DNA of 64,000 nt from Candidatus Villigracilis saccharophilus (GTDB taxonomy: Bacteria; Chloroflexota; Anaerolineae; Anaerolineales; Villigracilaceae). Under the pieces are notes generated by a model. That model was not told the origin of the DNA and did not search any database. It saw nothing but the letters and a program-made list of their open reading frames with translations. The DNA lies in the NCBI GenBank assembly GCA_016709305.1, contig JADJNA010000024.1, positions 1-64,000 of the forward strand, written 5' to 3'. Below, one piece after another: positions 28,846 through 38,953 of this stretch. Both the position numbers and the translations under genes were made by a program. The number at the start of each line of letters is the position of its first letter. Position 1 is the first letter of the stretch.

Positions 28846-30144
28846 ATGTTTGGTCCAAAAACGCAGGCATTGCAGACGCGAGCGCAGAAAGCATTGCCTT
28901 TAGGTGTGAATTCAAATTTTCGCTTTTGGGGTGACGGGATCACGCCTTACGTGGAAAAAGCAAAGGGCGGATATTTATGGGATGTGGATGAAAAAAAATA
29001 TATCGATTATCGCATGGCGTTTGGACCGATCATTCTTGGCCATTCATATCCGGAAGTTGATTCGAAAGTCATAGAAGAGATCCAGCGTGGAGTTTTGTTC
29101 GCGATGACAGGCGAACTTGAAGTTGCCGTGGCTGAAATGATCATAGAGATGTCTCCTGCGATCGATATGGTGCGTATGGCCTGTTCAGGTACTGAAGCGA
29201 CCATGCACGCCATTCGGGTTGCGCGGGCATATACCGGACGTGAACTGATTCTCAAATTTGAAGGTAATTATCACGGTATGCACGATCATGCTCTTTGGTC
29301 AACGTACGCGCCTGTGGAGGCGTATGGAAATCGCCGCAGTCCGATCGCTGTCCCAGCTTCGTCAGGCATCCCGAATGCGATGCGCGAGTTTATCATCACC
29401 CTGCCTTTCAATGACTTTGAAGGCTTCGAGCGTGTGATGAAATCTTACGGGGAACAAATCGCCGCAGTCATTACTGAACCGTGTCAGGGTAATTGTGCGG
29501 CGATCAATCCACAGGATGGATTTTTAGAACTCATCCGCAAACGGACAGAAGAGCATGGCTGTGTTTTTATTTTGGATGAGGTGAAGACTGGTTTTAGAAT
29601 TGCAAATGGCGGTGCGCAGGAATACTACCGCATCAAACCTGACCTGGTTACGTATGCGAAGGCCTTAGGTAATGGATACCCTGTGGCAGCCTTCGGCGGC
29701 AGGCGTGAGATCATGTCCATTATTGGGCAGGGCGTGGCGCAAGGCGGGACTTATACAAATAACAAGCCTGGCATTGCGGGCGCGTATGCCACGTTGTCAT
29801 TATTGAAATCCAAACCTGTTTTGAAATCGATCGAAAAGCGCGGGCAGCGTCTCATGGATGGCTTGAAGGAAATCTTCGAAGAGAACAGTATTCCCGCTGT
29901 GTTCACGGGCTATCCTGCAATGTTCTCGTTCTCGTTGAATATCGACTCGGTTACCTGCCAGCGTGAATGGGCAAAGAGTGATCACGACTTGTATATCGAA
30001 ATAACAGACAAAGCCATTGCCCGCGGAGTCATGCCCGATCGCGATGCCCGCGAACCTTGGTTCTTGTGCTATGAACATTCCGATGCTGACATAGATGAAA
30101 CATTGAATGTATATGCAGATATCGTGAAGGAAGTAAAAAGGTAA
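28846..30144 (+). CDS. Class III aminotransferase, glutamate-1-semialdehyde-aminomutase-like
   Basis: 432 residues. PLP-dependent, fold type I. Landmarks are 'WDVDEKKYIDYRMAFGPIIL', 'VRMACSGTEATMHAIRVARA', 'FEGNYHGMHDHALWST', 'FILDEVKTGFRIANGG' and the PLP lysine of 'VTYAKALGNGYPVAAFGG'. The overall pattern is closest to HemL-like enzymes, but a HemL role is unlikely here because the neighbours are catabolic; transfer from a beta- or omega-amino group is more likely. GGAG is placed well before the ATG. Confidence 0.82.
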   Translation: MFGPKTQALQTRAQKALPLGVNSNFRFWGDGITPYVEKAKGGYLWDVDEKKYIDYRMAFGPIILGHSYPEVDSKVIEEIQRGVLFAMTGELEVAVAEMIIEMSPAIDMVRMACSGTEATMHAIRVARAYTGRELILKFEGNYHGMHDHALWSTYAPVEAYGNRRSPIAVPASSGIPNAMREFIITLPFNDFEGFERVMKSYGEQIAAVITEPCQGNCAAINPQDGFLELIRKRTEEHGCVFILDEVKTGFRIANGGAQEYYRIKPDLVTYAKALGNGYPVAAFGGRREIMSIIGQGVAQGGTYTNNKPGIAGAYATLSLLKSKPVLKSIEKRGQRLMDGLKEIFEENSIPAVFTGYPAMFSFSLNIDSVTCQREWAKSDHDLYIEITDKAIARGVMPDRDAREPWFLCYEHSDADIDETLNVYADIVKEVKR

Positions 30145-30230
30145 GTGTTTGCAGGTTTGGAGGTTGGATAATTTGAAGATTTGCTTGCTAACTTTCAAAC
30201 CTGTCAACTTGTCTATCTAATGGAGAACCT

Positions 30231-31538
30231 ATGACCAAATTAACATCCAAAGAAATAGTTGATATGAATAAGGAATACACATTCTTTTCATGGTCGAATC
30301 AAGGGCAGGTGAATCCGATTCCTGTCACCAGGGCGGAAGGAGTTTATTTTTGGGATGCTGATGGAAAACGTTATCTTGACTTCGCATCACAGCTGGTGAA
30401 TGAGAATGTTGGTCATCAACATCCCAAGGTCGTCAAGGCGATTCAAGATCAAGCCGCCGTATTGGCATTTGTTTCGCCGGGCATGGCTACAGAACCGCGT
30501 GGAATGCTTGGAAAAAAACTGGCCGAGATTACTTCTGGCGATCTAAAGAAAACTTTTTTCGCATTGGGCGGTGCGGAAGCGAATGAGAATGCGATCAAGA
30601 TCGCGCGTCAATTCACTGGCAGGCATAAAATTTTGGCGCGTTATCGCTCCTATCACGGCGCGACACATGGCGCGATTGCGTTGACTGGTGACTATCGCCG
30701 TCTGCCCGCGGAGCCCGCCATTTCTGGTGTTGTGCACTTTCTTGACCCATATTGCTATCGCTGTCCGTTTGGCTGGACGAAGGATACCTGTCACCGTGAG
30801 TGTATCAGCCATGTGGAAGAGGTTATTCAGCATGAAGGTCCAGACCAGATCGCGGCGATCATCCTTGAAGGCGTGACTGGCACAAATGGACTTATTATTC
30901 CGCCCGATGAATACTGGCCGCGCATGCGCGAGATTTGTGATAAGTACGGCATACTGTTGATTTCCGATGAAGTAATGTCAGGCTGGGGGCGCACGGGCGA
31001 ATGGTTCGCGGTGGATAACTGGAATGTAACGCCTGATATCATCACCACAGCGAAGGGTATTACCTCAGGCTATGTTCCGCTTGGCGCTGTCATCGTGCGT
31101 GAGCATATCGCAAAATATTTTGACAGTCATATGCTCTCTGCAGGTTTGACCTACAACGGTCATGCCCTGGCTTGCGCGACAGCATTGGCAACGATTGAAG
31201 TCTATGAAGAAGAGAAAATTTTTGAGAATGCAAAAACAGTTGGAAAATATCTTGGTGAGCAACTCGAAGAACTAAAGAGGAAACACGTCTCGATTGGAGA
31301 TGTGCGTTATATCGGGTTGTTTACCGCCATGGAATTGGTCAAGAATCGCGAGACAAAAGAGCCAATGGATCTGACCGTGCTCAAGAACTTCCTTGTATCG
31401 AATGGTGTGTATGTTTTCAACTTCAAGAATATCTTGTTTATTGTCCCACCGCTGATCATTACGAAGGAACAAATTGACGAAGGCCTAAAGTTGATCGACG
31501 AGGGGTTGGCGGAGTTAATGGATACACAAACTGTCTAA
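30231..31538 (+). CDS. Class III omega-aminotransferase
   Basis: 435 residues, fold type I PLP enzyme. Visible are 'KTFFALGGAEANENAIKIAR', 'RYRSYHGATHGAIALTGD', 'CYRCPFGWTKDTCHRECISH', a cysteine-rich loop characteristic of a subgroup of beta-alanine/taurine-type transaminases, 'LLISDEVMSGWGRTGEWFAV', and the PLP lysine in 'ITTAKGITSGYVPLGAVIV'. The following gene encodes a semialdehyde dehydrogenase, so a substrate such as beta-alanine or beta-aminoisobutyrate, giving malonate or methylmalonate semialdehyde, fits best. That pairing is inference. GGAG precedes the ATG. Confidence 0.85.
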   Translation: MTKLTSKEIVDMNKEYTFFSWSNQGQVNPIPVTRAEGVYFWDADGKRYLDFASQLVNENVGHQHPKVVKAIQDQAAVLAFVSPGMATEPRGMLGKKLAEITSGDLKKTFFALGGAEANENAIKIARQFTGRHKILARYRSYHGATHGAIALTGDYRRLPAEPAISGVVHFLDPYCYRCPFGWTKDTCHRECISHVEEVIQHEGPDQIAAIILEGVTGTNGLIIPPDEYWPRMREICDKYGILLISDEVMSGWGRTGEWFAVDNWNVTPDIITTAKGITSGYVPLGAVIVREHIAKYFDSHMLSAGLTYNGHALACATALATIEVYEEEKIFENAKTVGKYLGEQLEELKRKHVSIGDVRYIGLFTAMELVKNRETKEPMDLTVLKNFLVSNGVYVFNFKNILFIVPPLIITKEQIDEGLKLIDEGLAELMDTQTV

Positions 31539-31602
31539 AGTCAAAAATCTAAGGTCGGAAGACTTTTGACCTTCGACCTTTCGAACTTTTTTTGGAGAAA
31601 CC

Positions 31603-33069
31603 ATGGAAATCTTAAACTATATAAACGGTGAATGGGTAAAACCGACTGTCAATGAATATTTTGATGTGATCAACCCCGCGACCGGGGATATTATCGCAAA
31701 GACACCGCTCGGGACAAAGGCGGATGTGGAAGCAGCGGCAAAGGCGGCCAGCGATGCCTACACTTCATGGCGGCGTGTACCTGTCAATGACCGTGTGCAG
31801 TATTTGTTTAAATTGCGTAACCTCATGCGCGAAAACGGCGACGAGATCGCGAAGCTCATCACCAACGAAGCAGGTAAAACGTTTGAAGAAGCGAAAGCTG
31901 AAATGGTTCGCGCCTATGAAAACATCGAAGTGGCCTGCGGCATGCCGCACTTGAGCAAAGGCGAGTTCGTGGAAGACATCGCCCCCGGAATTGACGAGAT
32001 CATGATCCGCCAGCCCGTGGGTGTGTGCGCGACCATTGCACCGTTCAACTTCCCCGGCATGATCGTGTTTTGGTATTTGCCGTACGCGCTCGCAGCGGGT
32101 AACAGCTACATCGTGAAACCGTCCGAAAAAGTGCCAATGACGATGCAGTTCATTTTTAAACTTATCGAACAGGTTGGTTTCCCGAAAGGTGTGGTTAACA
32201 TGGTCAACGGCGCTAAAGACACCGTTGACGGCATTCTTGAGCATCCTGCCATCCGCGCGATCACCTTTGTCGGTTCGACCAATATTGCGAAATATATTTA
32301 TTCAACTGCGGCGTTTCATGGCAAGCGTGTACAGGCGCAGGGCGGAGCGAAGAATCCAGTCATCATTTTGCCTGATGCGGATATGGAGATGGCGACGAAG
32401 ATCATCGCCGATTCAGCCTTCGGGTGTGCTGGTCAACGTTGTCTGGCTGTATCCCTCGCTGTGACAGTTGCCGAATCAAAGAATGAGTTCACCGAGTTGA
32501 TCTGCGATGCGGCTGCCTCAAGAACAGTTGGCTATGGACTTGACGCGGGCATTCAGATGGGGCCAGTCATTAACACCGCTTCACAACAGCGCGTGGAGCA
32601 GTTGATCGCTCTTGGTGCGAAAGAAGGCGCTGGTGTGCCTGTGGATGGGCGCGGGACGGTGGTGAAAGGCTACGAGCGTGGATCCTTTGTCAGACCGACG
32701 ATCCTCTCTGATGTTAAAGCTGGGAGCGAGATCGCAAGGACAGAGATCTTCGGGCCAGTATTAAGTTTGATGCACGTGAATACCATTGATGAAGCCATCC
32801 AGTTAGTGAACAGCGGACAATATGGTAACCAGGCTAGTTTGTTCACATCAAGTGGAAACGCTGCGCGCCGCTTCAGATACGAAGCGGATGCCGGCAATAT
32901 TGGAATCAATATCGGCGTTGCCGCACCGATGGCCTTCTTCCCGTTTAGCGGGTGGAAGGATAGTTTCTTTGGTGATATGCATGGGCAGGGTATGGACGCG
33001 GTTGAGTTCTTCACACAAAAAAAGGTTGTTGTGGAGCGCTGGCCGAAAGAATGGACTAGAAAGTTTTAA
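31603..33069 (+). CDS. mmsA: Methylmalonate-semialdehyde dehydrogenase (CoA-acylating)
   Basis: 488 residues of the ALDH6 type. The enzyme oxidises malonate or methylmalonate semialdehyde with NAD and CoA, releasing CO2 and giving acetyl-CoA or propanoyl-CoA. The catalytic Cys is about 280 in 'SAFGCAGQRCLAVS'. 'KRVQAQGGAKNPVIILPDAD' lacks the general-base Glu of ordinary aldehyde dehydrogenases, as is usual in this CoA-dependent group. The C-terminal 'AFFPFSGWKDSFFGDMHGQG' is also diagnostic. It completes the beta-amino-acid route started by the adjacent aminotransferase. Confidence 0.92.
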   Translation: MEILNYINGEWVKPTVNEYFDVINPATGDIIAKTPLGTKADVEAAAKAASDAYTSWRRVPVNDRVQYLFKLRNLMRENGDEIAKLITNEAGKTFEEAKAEMVRAYENIEVACGMPHLSKGEFVEDIAPGIDEIMIRQPVGVCATIAPFNFPGMIVFWYLPYALAAGNSYIVKPSEKVPMTMQFIFKLIEQVGFPKGVVNMVNGAKDTVDGILEHPAIRAITFVGSTNIAKYIYSTAAFHGKRVQAQGGAKNPVIILPDADMEMATKIIADSAFGCAGQRCLAVSLAVTVAESKNEFTELICDAAASRTVGYGLDAGIQMGPVINTASQQRVEQLIALGAKEGAGVPVDGRGTVVKGYERGSFVRPTILSDVKAGSEIARTEIFGPVLSLMHVNTIDEAIQLVNSGQYGNQASLFTSSGNAARRFRYEADAGNIGINIGVAAPMAFFPFSGWKDSFFGDMHGQGMDAVEFFTQKKVVVERWPKEWTRKF

Positions 33070-33079
33070 ATTATTAATG

Positions 33080-33120
33080 TAATTGCGAGGGTGAGAGATT
33101 GCCGCTCTCGTAATGATATG
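33080..33120 (+). repeat. Short interspersed hairpin repeat, copy 1
   Basis: The gap between mmsA and the next gene contains words of the form 'attgcgagg', 'gagattgc' and 'cgtaatgatatga', which recur around 41031, 54517 and 54650. The inner part can pair (GAGAG with CTCTC). It looks like a degenerate intergenic repeat family. Confidence 0.45.
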
Positions 33121-33134
33121 ACTTGAGGATTATT

Positions 33135-34497
33135 ATGGCTGTGGATTATGAAGACGCATTAGATTATTCATCACGCTGGCTTGACCTGATCAAGAAGAAT
33201 GAATTTCCGACTCAGGAAGAAGCGCATAAGATCATTGACGAATCAAAGTTCAATTTCGCCGAACATTACAATCGAAACTGGTTGGAATATCGCAAGTCTG
33301 TAACCGAAGCTGGAGACTGGGCTGCTGTGGAATGGAGCGGTTCTGGCGCAGTGTTCAAGGATGTGCTTGGGCGCGAGTATTTGGATTTTCTCGGCGGGTA
33401 TGGAATGATGGATCTGGGCTGGAGTCACCCGGATGTGGTCAATGCTGTGAAGGCGCAGTTGGATCGTTCGCCGATGCCTTCGCAGGAATTGATCGACCCG
33501 TTGCGTGGCGTGCTTGGAAAATTATTGGCAACCATCACCCCGGGTGACCTGAAATATAGCTGGTTCGCGGCAAGTGGAACGGAGGCCAATGAAGCCGCGA
33601 TGAAGATCGCAAAATTGTATACAGGCAAAACGGCGTTCATTGTCGGCGTAAAGGCATTTCACGGAAAGACCATGGGCGCGCTTTCTTTGATGGGCAAGGC
33701 CGATTACCGCGCGCCGATGGGAGCGATGTATGCGGGACAGGTGTATCACGTACCTTTTGGGGATGCGGATGCGGTTGAGAAACAGCTTGAGATCTGCGAG
33801 AAGGTTGGCGTTGGTGTGGCGGCTGTGATGTTCGAGCCGATCCAGGGTGAATCAGGCGCGATCGTTCCGCCTGATGATTTCTGGCCTCGCATCCGTGCTG
33901 CGACGAAAAAATATGGCGTGCTGTTAATTGCGGATGAAGTGCAAACGGGCATGGGCCGCACGGGTAAGTTGTGGGGCGTTGAACATTGGGATGTTGTGCC
34001 TGATATTTTGACGGTTGCCAAGTCTCTGGGTGGCGGCGTGATGCCTGTCAGCGCGGTGACAACGACTGAGGCGATTTATCAGCCTATGATGTATCCCAAT
34101 CCTTTCATGCACACCACGACCACGGGTGGCGGCGCACTGGCTTGCTCGGCTGCCATCGCCGCAATCCACGTTACTTTGCGTGAAAAGTTGTGGGAACAGG
34201 CTGCGGATAAAGGGAATTATCTCATTTCAAATCTTGAAAAATTCGTTACGCAGTATCCGCAAATTTATGAGAAAATAACGGGAAAAGGTTTGTTAATAGG
34301 CATGCATTTTCAAAACGCCTGATATTGGTTACAAAGTTGCGGCTGGGTTGTTCAAGCGGAATGTTGTCGTGGCTGGTACGCTCACCAGCGCGCAGACAAT
34401 TCGTGTTGAGCCTCCATTGGTCGTTACTCGGGAGCAAATGGATGCGTTGCTGGATCGTTTGAGCGATGTCTTAAAGGAAATTGCAAACGGCATGTAG
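33135..34497 (+). pseudogene. Class III aminotransferase, putrescine-aminotransferase-like, one frameshift
   Basis: About 454 residues in two frames. The N-terminal extension 'FPTQEEAHKIIDESKFNFAE' resembles putrescine:2-oxoglutarate aminotransferase (PatA/YgjG). Landmarks follow: 'YSWFAASGTEANEAAMKIAK', 'AFHGKTMGALSLMGKADYRA', 'LLIADEVQTGMGRTGKLWGV' and the PLP lysine in 'ILTVAKSLGGGVMPVSAVTT'. The frame ends early near 34310; with one base removed it resumes as 'PDIGYKVAAGLFKRNVVVAG' and ends at TAG 34495-34497. I chose ATG 33135 with GAGG upstream. The polyamine importer follows directly, which supports a putrescine or other diamine substrate. Confidence 0.82.
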
Positions 34498-34539
34498 ACC
34501 TGTCTGGTTTAATGGCGAATTATGGAAGCAATAATACGC

Positions 34540-34562
34540 GCAGAGACCTGGCGGGTCTTTGC
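34540..34562 (+). other. Hairpin ahead of potA
   Basis: A nine-base stem with one G-T pair (34540-34548 with 34554-34562) around TGGCG lies 16 bases before the potA start. Its core, ACCTGGCGGGT, resembles the GACCCGCCAGGGTC core of the terminator at 24853. It may attenuate transcription into the transporter genes or terminate the aminotransferase transcript. Confidence 0.4.
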
Positions 34563-34577
34563 ATTAGGAGAAGATAA

Positions 34578-35693
34578 ATGACCAATGAATTTGCAGTTGA
34601 AATGCGCGATGTAGTAAAAAGATTTATTACACCGGAAGGTAATGAAATGGCAGCTGTGGACCATGTCACCATGCAGATCAAGAATGGTGAGTTCTTTTCC
34701 ATGCTTGGTTCCTCTGGCTGCGGAAAGACCACCTCGTTGCGCATGGTGGCAGGCTTTGAGTGGCCGACCGAAGGAGAGGTCTATATCGAAGGGAAGGCGA
34801 TGGGGCATACTCCTCCATTTCAACGCAAGGTCAATACGGTATTCCAGAGTTACGCGCTTTTTCAGCACATGACCGTTTATCAAAATCTAGCCTTTGGCCT
34901 GGAGATGGAAGGCGCGAACGCTGAAGAGATCAAGAAACGTGTTGGACGTGCCTTGGATATGGTCCAGCTTACCGGCATGGATCGCCGCAAACCCAAACAG
35001 CTTTCCGGTGGACAGCAGCAGCGCGTCGCCCTAGCCCGTGCATTGGTCAAGACACCGGATGTTCTGCTGCTCGATGAGCCGCTCGGCGCGTTGGATCTAA
35101 AGCTCCGCAAAGAGATGCAGCTTGAGTTGAAGGCATTACAACAGCAGTTGGGAATTACATTTATTTATGTGACGCATGATCAGGAAGAAGCCTTGACCAT
35201 GTCCGATCGTATCGCGGTGATGAGCAAGGGTAAGGTTCAGCAGATGGGTACGCCTGTTGAAATTTACGAACGTCCATACAACAAGTTCGTGGCAGATTTT
35301 ATCGGGGAGTCGAATTTCCTCGAAGGCAAGGTCAAATCTATCTCGGGGAATGAGGCGAGTGTCTTTATTCCGAGCTTAAATGCTGAATTGGTTGGCATGA
35401 CCATTTCGGATGGGATCGTCAAGGGCGAGGAAGTCAATGTCTGCATCCGTCCGGAAAAGATCCATATCGCCGAGAAAGATGTACTCAAACAAAATTTGTT
35501 CCGCGCCACTGTGACGAACACGGTTTACATTGGTGTGGACACGAAAGTTTTTGTGGACGCGCATGGCGCGAAGTTGAAGGTGTGGGAGCAGAATCGTATT
35601 TCAAGGCTCGATCCGAAATCTTTCTATACGGTCGGGCAGGAAATTTGGCTGATGCTCATGCCTGAAAATACGCTTGTTTTGAAAAAGGATTAG
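34578..35693 (+). CDS. potA: Spermidine/putrescine ABC importer, ATP-binding protein PotA
   Basis: 371 residues. The ATPase domain shows Walker A 'LGSSGCGKTT' (about 43-52), Q-loop 'NTVFQSYALF', signature 'LSGGQQQRVALARAL', Walker B 'VLLLDEPLGALDLK' and H-loop 'VTHDQEEAL'. The C-terminal TOBE domain (about 270-365), with 'VCIRPEKIHIAEKD', is the regulatory domain of PotA-type importers. It drives uptake with PotB and PotC encoded next, two bases after its stop. Confidence 0.94.
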   Translation: MTNEFAVEMRDVVKRFITPEGNEMAAVDHVTMQIKNGEFFSMLGSSGCGKTTSLRMVAGFEWPTEGEVYIEGKAMGHTPPFQRKVNTVFQSYALFQHMTVYQNLAFGLEMEGANAEEIKKRVGRALDMVQLTGMDRRKPKQLSGGQQQRVALARALVKTPDVLLLDEPLGALDLKLRKEMQLELKALQQQLGITFIYVTHDQEEALTMSDRIAVMSKGKVQQMGTPVEIYERPYNKFVADFIGESNFLEGKVKSISGNEASVFIPSLNAELVGMTISDGIVKGEEVNVCIRPEKIHIAEKDVLKQNLFRATVTNTVYIGVDTKVFVDAHGAKLKVWEQNRISRLDPKSFYTVGQEIWLMLMPENTLVLKKD

Positions 35694-35695
35694 CC

Positions 35696-36619
35696 ATGCT
35701 TCAGCGACTTCGCGAAAATAAATCTGCGCAAGGTACGTTGTTGGCGCTGCCGACAACGGTCTGGTTGTTCGTGTTGTTGATCATTCCGTTGATCCTGACT
35801 TTGATCGTGAGTTTTGGCAAGCGCAGTCCGGATGGAAACGTGATCTATTCGTTCACCCTGGATAATTACACCCGTCTGTTCGGATATAGTACGGATTGCC
35901 CCGATGGACAGGCTTCGTGCTTTGACCCGTTATATGTCAATATCCTGGGGCGCTCGCTGTCCTTGGCGTTAAACACAACATTATTTGTGATCAGCCTCGC
36001 TTATCCGCTCGCCTATTTTATTGCGCGCGCGCATCCCAAACAGAGGAATTTATATTTGTTCATGGTGTTGATTCCTCTTTGGACGAATTTCGTTATCCGC
36101 GTGTACGCGTGGATGATGCTGCTGCGAAAAGAGGGCGCGATCAATCTCATCCTGGGTTGGGTGATGAATTTGTTGAATATTCCGTTCACACCGCTTGAGA
36201 TGCTGTACACGCCGAGCGCGGTGCTGGTGGGCATGGTCTATGAATTTCTGCCATTCATGATCCTACCGATCTATACCTCGCTTGAAAAGATCGACGCATC
36301 GTTGTATGAAGCGGCTGCGGACCTTGGCGCGAATTCGATCAAAACTTTCCTGCGGGTTACATTGCCGCTATCCATGCCGGGTGTCGTGGCGGGGACGATC
36401 CTTGTGTTCATTCCCGTGATGGGAACATTCATTGTGTCTGATATTCTTGGCGGGCGGCAGGTAATCCTGGTGGGCAACCTGATCCAGCGTCAATTCCTGG
36501 ATGCGCGCGATCCAACCTTTGGCTCGGCTGCATCGTTGATCCTGATGGTGATGACCTTGATCGTTACATATTTCTATACGCGCAAATTCGGGTTTGGAGA
36601 GGAGATCGTGGTCGCATGA
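35696..36619 (+). CDS. potB: Spermidine/putrescine ABC importer, permease PotB
   Basis: 307 residues, about six helices. The N-terminal 'QGTLLALPTTVWLFVLLIIP' helix and the cytoplasmic EAA loop 'EAAADLGANSIKTFLRVTLP' mark an ABC importer permease of the polyamine class. It begins two bases after potA, so the two are coupled. An external loop with three cysteines (about residues 65-80) is unusual. Confidence 0.92.
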   Translation: MLQRLRENKSAQGTLLALPTTVWLFVLLIIPLILTLIVSFGKRSPDGNVIYSFTLDNYTRLFGYSTDCPDGQASCFDPLYVNILGRSLSLALNTTLFVISLAYPLAYFIARAHPKQRNLYLFMVLIPLWTNFVIRVYAWMMLLRKEGAINLILGWVMNLLNIPFTPLEMLYTPSAVLVGMVYEFLPFMILPIYTSLEKIDASLYEAAADLGANSIKTFLRVTLPLSMPGVVAGTILVFIPVMGTFIVSDILGGRQVILVGNLIQRQFLDARDPTFGSAASLILMVMTLIVTYFYTRKFGFGEEIVVA

Positions 36620-36662
36620 TAATCCCGCACACTACAATCTTATTTGATATGGAGGGCGCGGG

Positions 36663-37559
36663 ATGAATCCATTTCGCCGTTCTCCCTTTGTCATCATTGC
36701 GTCGGTGTTGGTGTATATATTTTTATACGCTCCGATCGTTGGCCTGATCCTGTACTCATTCAACGCATCGCGTACTAATGTGACCTTTGAAGGATTTATC
36801 CCAGCCTTTAGCGAGCGTATTGTCATGGATGGCAGTCTTGTGAAATCAAGTCCGTGCGGACCGTTTCACTGGTATTGTGATCTTGCCAAGAATCAAGATG
36901 TTGCTGAAGCAGCAGGAAATACACTGACGATCGCGTTCGTGGCGACCATCATTTCCACGGTGATCGGCACCATGGCGGCGCTTGCGCTGCAGCGTTACAA
37001 CTTCAAGATGAAGCCGTTCTCACAGCTTTCACTGTATATCCCCATCGTTATTCCAGAGATCGTGATGGGGATCGGCATCCTGACTTTGTTCAGTCAGTTT
37101 TTTGGCTGGGCAAATAATTTTTTCAATCTTGTGGGAGATGCGCGGCTCTCGATGGGAATTGCAACTGTGGCAGTGAGTCATATCGCGTTCATGGTTCCGT
37201 TCGTTACATTGGTCGTGCAGGCGCGTTTGCAGGGATTTGATAAATCCTACGAAGAAGCCGCCATGGATCTGGGCGCAAATGAATGGATCACATTCAAGCG
37301 CGTGACATTTCCCATGATCCTGCCGGGCGTTATGTCTGGCGCGCTGCTGGCTTTCACTTTATCGCTCGACGATTTTGTGATCACATTTTTCACGAATGGA
37401 CCGGGCTCTACGACCCTGCCGATCTATGTCTACGGTTTGTTGAGAAGGATCATCACTCCGCAGGTCAACGCCCTTTCCACGGTCTGGATCTTGGTAGTGT
37501 TTTTAGCGGTTATGGCTTTGCAGGTCCTTCAAAACCGGGAACAAAAACCACAGCACTAA
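36663..37559 (+). CDS. potC: Spermidine/putrescine ABC importer, permease PotC
   Basis: 298 residues, six helices. 'YAPIVGLILYSFNASRTNVT' near the N-terminus is characteristic of PotC, and the EAA loop reads 'EEAAMDLGANEWITFKRVTF'. 'LSLDDFVITFFTNGPGSTTL' is another well-conserved PotC segment. It forms the pore with PotB. The 43-base gap from potB holds a GGAGG site. Confidence 0.93.
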   Translation: MNPFRRSPFVIIASVLVYIFLYAPIVGLILYSFNASRTNVTFEGFIPAFSERIVMDGSLVKSSPCGPFHWYCDLAKNQDVAEAAGNTLTIAFVATIISTVIGTMAALALQRYNFKMKPFSQLSLYIPIVIPEIVMGIGILTLFSQFFGWANNFFNLVGDARLSMGIATVAVSHIAFMVPFVTLVVQARLQGFDKSYEEAAMDLGANEWITFKRVTFPMILPGVMSGALLAFTLSLDDFVITFFTNGPGSTTLPIYVYGLLRRIITPQVNALSTVWILVVFLAVMALQVLQNREQKPQH

Positions 37560-37636
37560 CCAATACTTCAGGTATTTCGCATTCCGCATGGAATGCGCGC
37601 CAAACGATCACAACTTATTTTTTCTTGGAGGAAGAA

Positions 37637-38791
37637 ATGAAGAAATCGAATCTATTTAAACTGCTCGTGTTGGTTATTATGGCGAGCATGGTTCTGTCGG
37701 CTTGCGGGGGAGGCGGGGACGCCACTCAAGCCGCAGATAGCGGCGAAAAGGTGACATCCACAGGTTTCACCTGCCCGGAACCATCACCGCGCATGGAAGT
37801 TACATCCACCCAGGTAAACCTCTTTGTGTGGACGGAATACTTCCCTCCCGATATGCTCGAATGCTTTGAGCTGGTTTATGGGATCACACTTAACCGCGAT
37901 GAATATTCCAGCAACGAAGAAATGTACGCCAAAGTTTCAGCAGGCGGCACATCGTACGATCTTGTCCAACCGACGGACTACATTGTTCCTTTGATGGTCC
38001 GCAATCAACTGCTACAGGAATTGGACAAGGCTCAATTGCCGAATATATCCAGCTATGACCCATCCTGGCTGGATAAATCTTTTGATAAAGGCAATAAATA
38101 CTCATTGCCTTATCTTGCCGGCACAGATGCCATTGTTGTTAATACGGATACCGTTGAAAATGTTCCTCAATCATGGGCTGATCTTTGGAAGCCTGAGTAT
38201 GCCGGCAAGATGGTCTTCCTTGATGATTCCCGCGCTGTGATCGGGTTAACTTTGTTAACTCTCGGGTACGACCCCAACACGACCGATCCCGCCCAGCTCG
38301 AAGAGGCCAAAGCTAAACTAGCAGAATTGGTCCCCAGCATTAAAACCTTTGACAGTGACAGCCCCAAGACTGCTTTGATCGCCGGTGACGTTGATCTGGG
38401 TATGGTCTGGACTGGCGAAGCTTTCATAGCAAACCAGGAAAATCCAGCCTTCCAATATATTTATCCGACCGAAGGCGCGATCCTTTGGCAGGATAACTGG
38501 GTCATGCTCAAGGATGCTCCCCACGCTGATGCCGCCTATGCCTGGTTAAATTACACCATGCAGGGCGATGTTTTCTGGCTGACCTTGCGCGACTTCCAAT
38601 ACACGAATCCCAACAAGGCGGCGTTGGAATATGCGAAGGCAAATCAACCGGATGTTTATAAGGCATACGCTGATTCTCCGATCACGAATACTCCGGCAGA
38701 GGCAGTCGCCAATGGTCACGGTATTGAAGATGTGGGTGAGGCCACCCCGCTATTTGACAATATCTGGGTCGAGGTTAAGGGCGGAAACTAA
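37637..38791 (+). CDS. potD: Polyamine-binding lipoprotein PotD
   Basis: 384 residues. A lipoprotein signal peptide ends at 'MVLSAC', with the lipobox cysteine at residue 23, followed by a Gly/Asp-rich linker. The binding domain has 'VNLFVWTEYFPPDMLECFEL', 'DLVQPTDYIVPLMVRNQLLQ' and 'SLPYLAGTDAIVVNTD', typical of PotD/PotF. It captures spermidine or putrescine outside the membrane and delivers it to PotBC. A GGAGG site lies upstream, and a strong terminator follows, closing the transport operon. Confidence 0.93.
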   Translation: MKKSNLFKLLVLVIMASMVLSACGGGGDATQAADSGEKVTSTGFTCPEPSPRMEVTSTQVNLFVWTEYFPPDMLECFELVYGITLNRDEYSSNEEMYAKVSAGGTSYDLVQPTDYIVPLMVRNQLLQELDKAQLPNISSYDPSWLDKSFDKGNKYSLPYLAGTDAIVVNTDTVENVPQSWADLWKPEYAGKMVFLDDSRAVIGLTLLTLGYDPNTTDPAQLEEAKAKLAELVPSIKTFDSDSPKTALIAGDVDLGMVWTGEAFIANQENPAFQYIYPTEGAILWQDNWVMLKDAPHADAAYAWLNYTMQGDVFWLTLRDFQYTNPNKAALEYAKANQPDVYKAYADSPITNTPAEAVANGHGIEDVGEATPLFDNIWVEVKGGN

Positions 38792-38818
38792 CCCCGAAGC
38801 TTATAAAGATAAAGATTT

Positions 38819-38855
38819 ACCCCGACAAGTGAATGCTTGTCGGGGTTTTTGTTTT
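38819..38855 (+). terminator. Rho-independent terminator after potD
   Basis: An eleven-base G+C-rich stem (38819-38829 with 38836-38846) with loop TGAATG is followed by TTTTTGTTTT. It ends the potABCD transcript 28 bases after the stop. Confidence 0.9.
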
Positions 38856-38953
38856 AATGCTTCGTGTAGGCGGGATGCTTTTGCTGGAGATATCTTCATC
38901 AAACAATAAAGTTATAGAAATGTCATGTTTTATACAAAATCATCATAAATGTA

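Noticed and set aside
28846..30144. Assignment as HemL in tetrapyrrole synthesis
   Set aside because: Similar fold, but no other heme gene is nearby and the context is amine catabolism with an Lrp regulator.
34540..34562. Riboswitch for polyamines ahead of potA
   Set aside because: Only one short stem is present and its core recurs in an unrelated terminator; too little structure for an aptamer.
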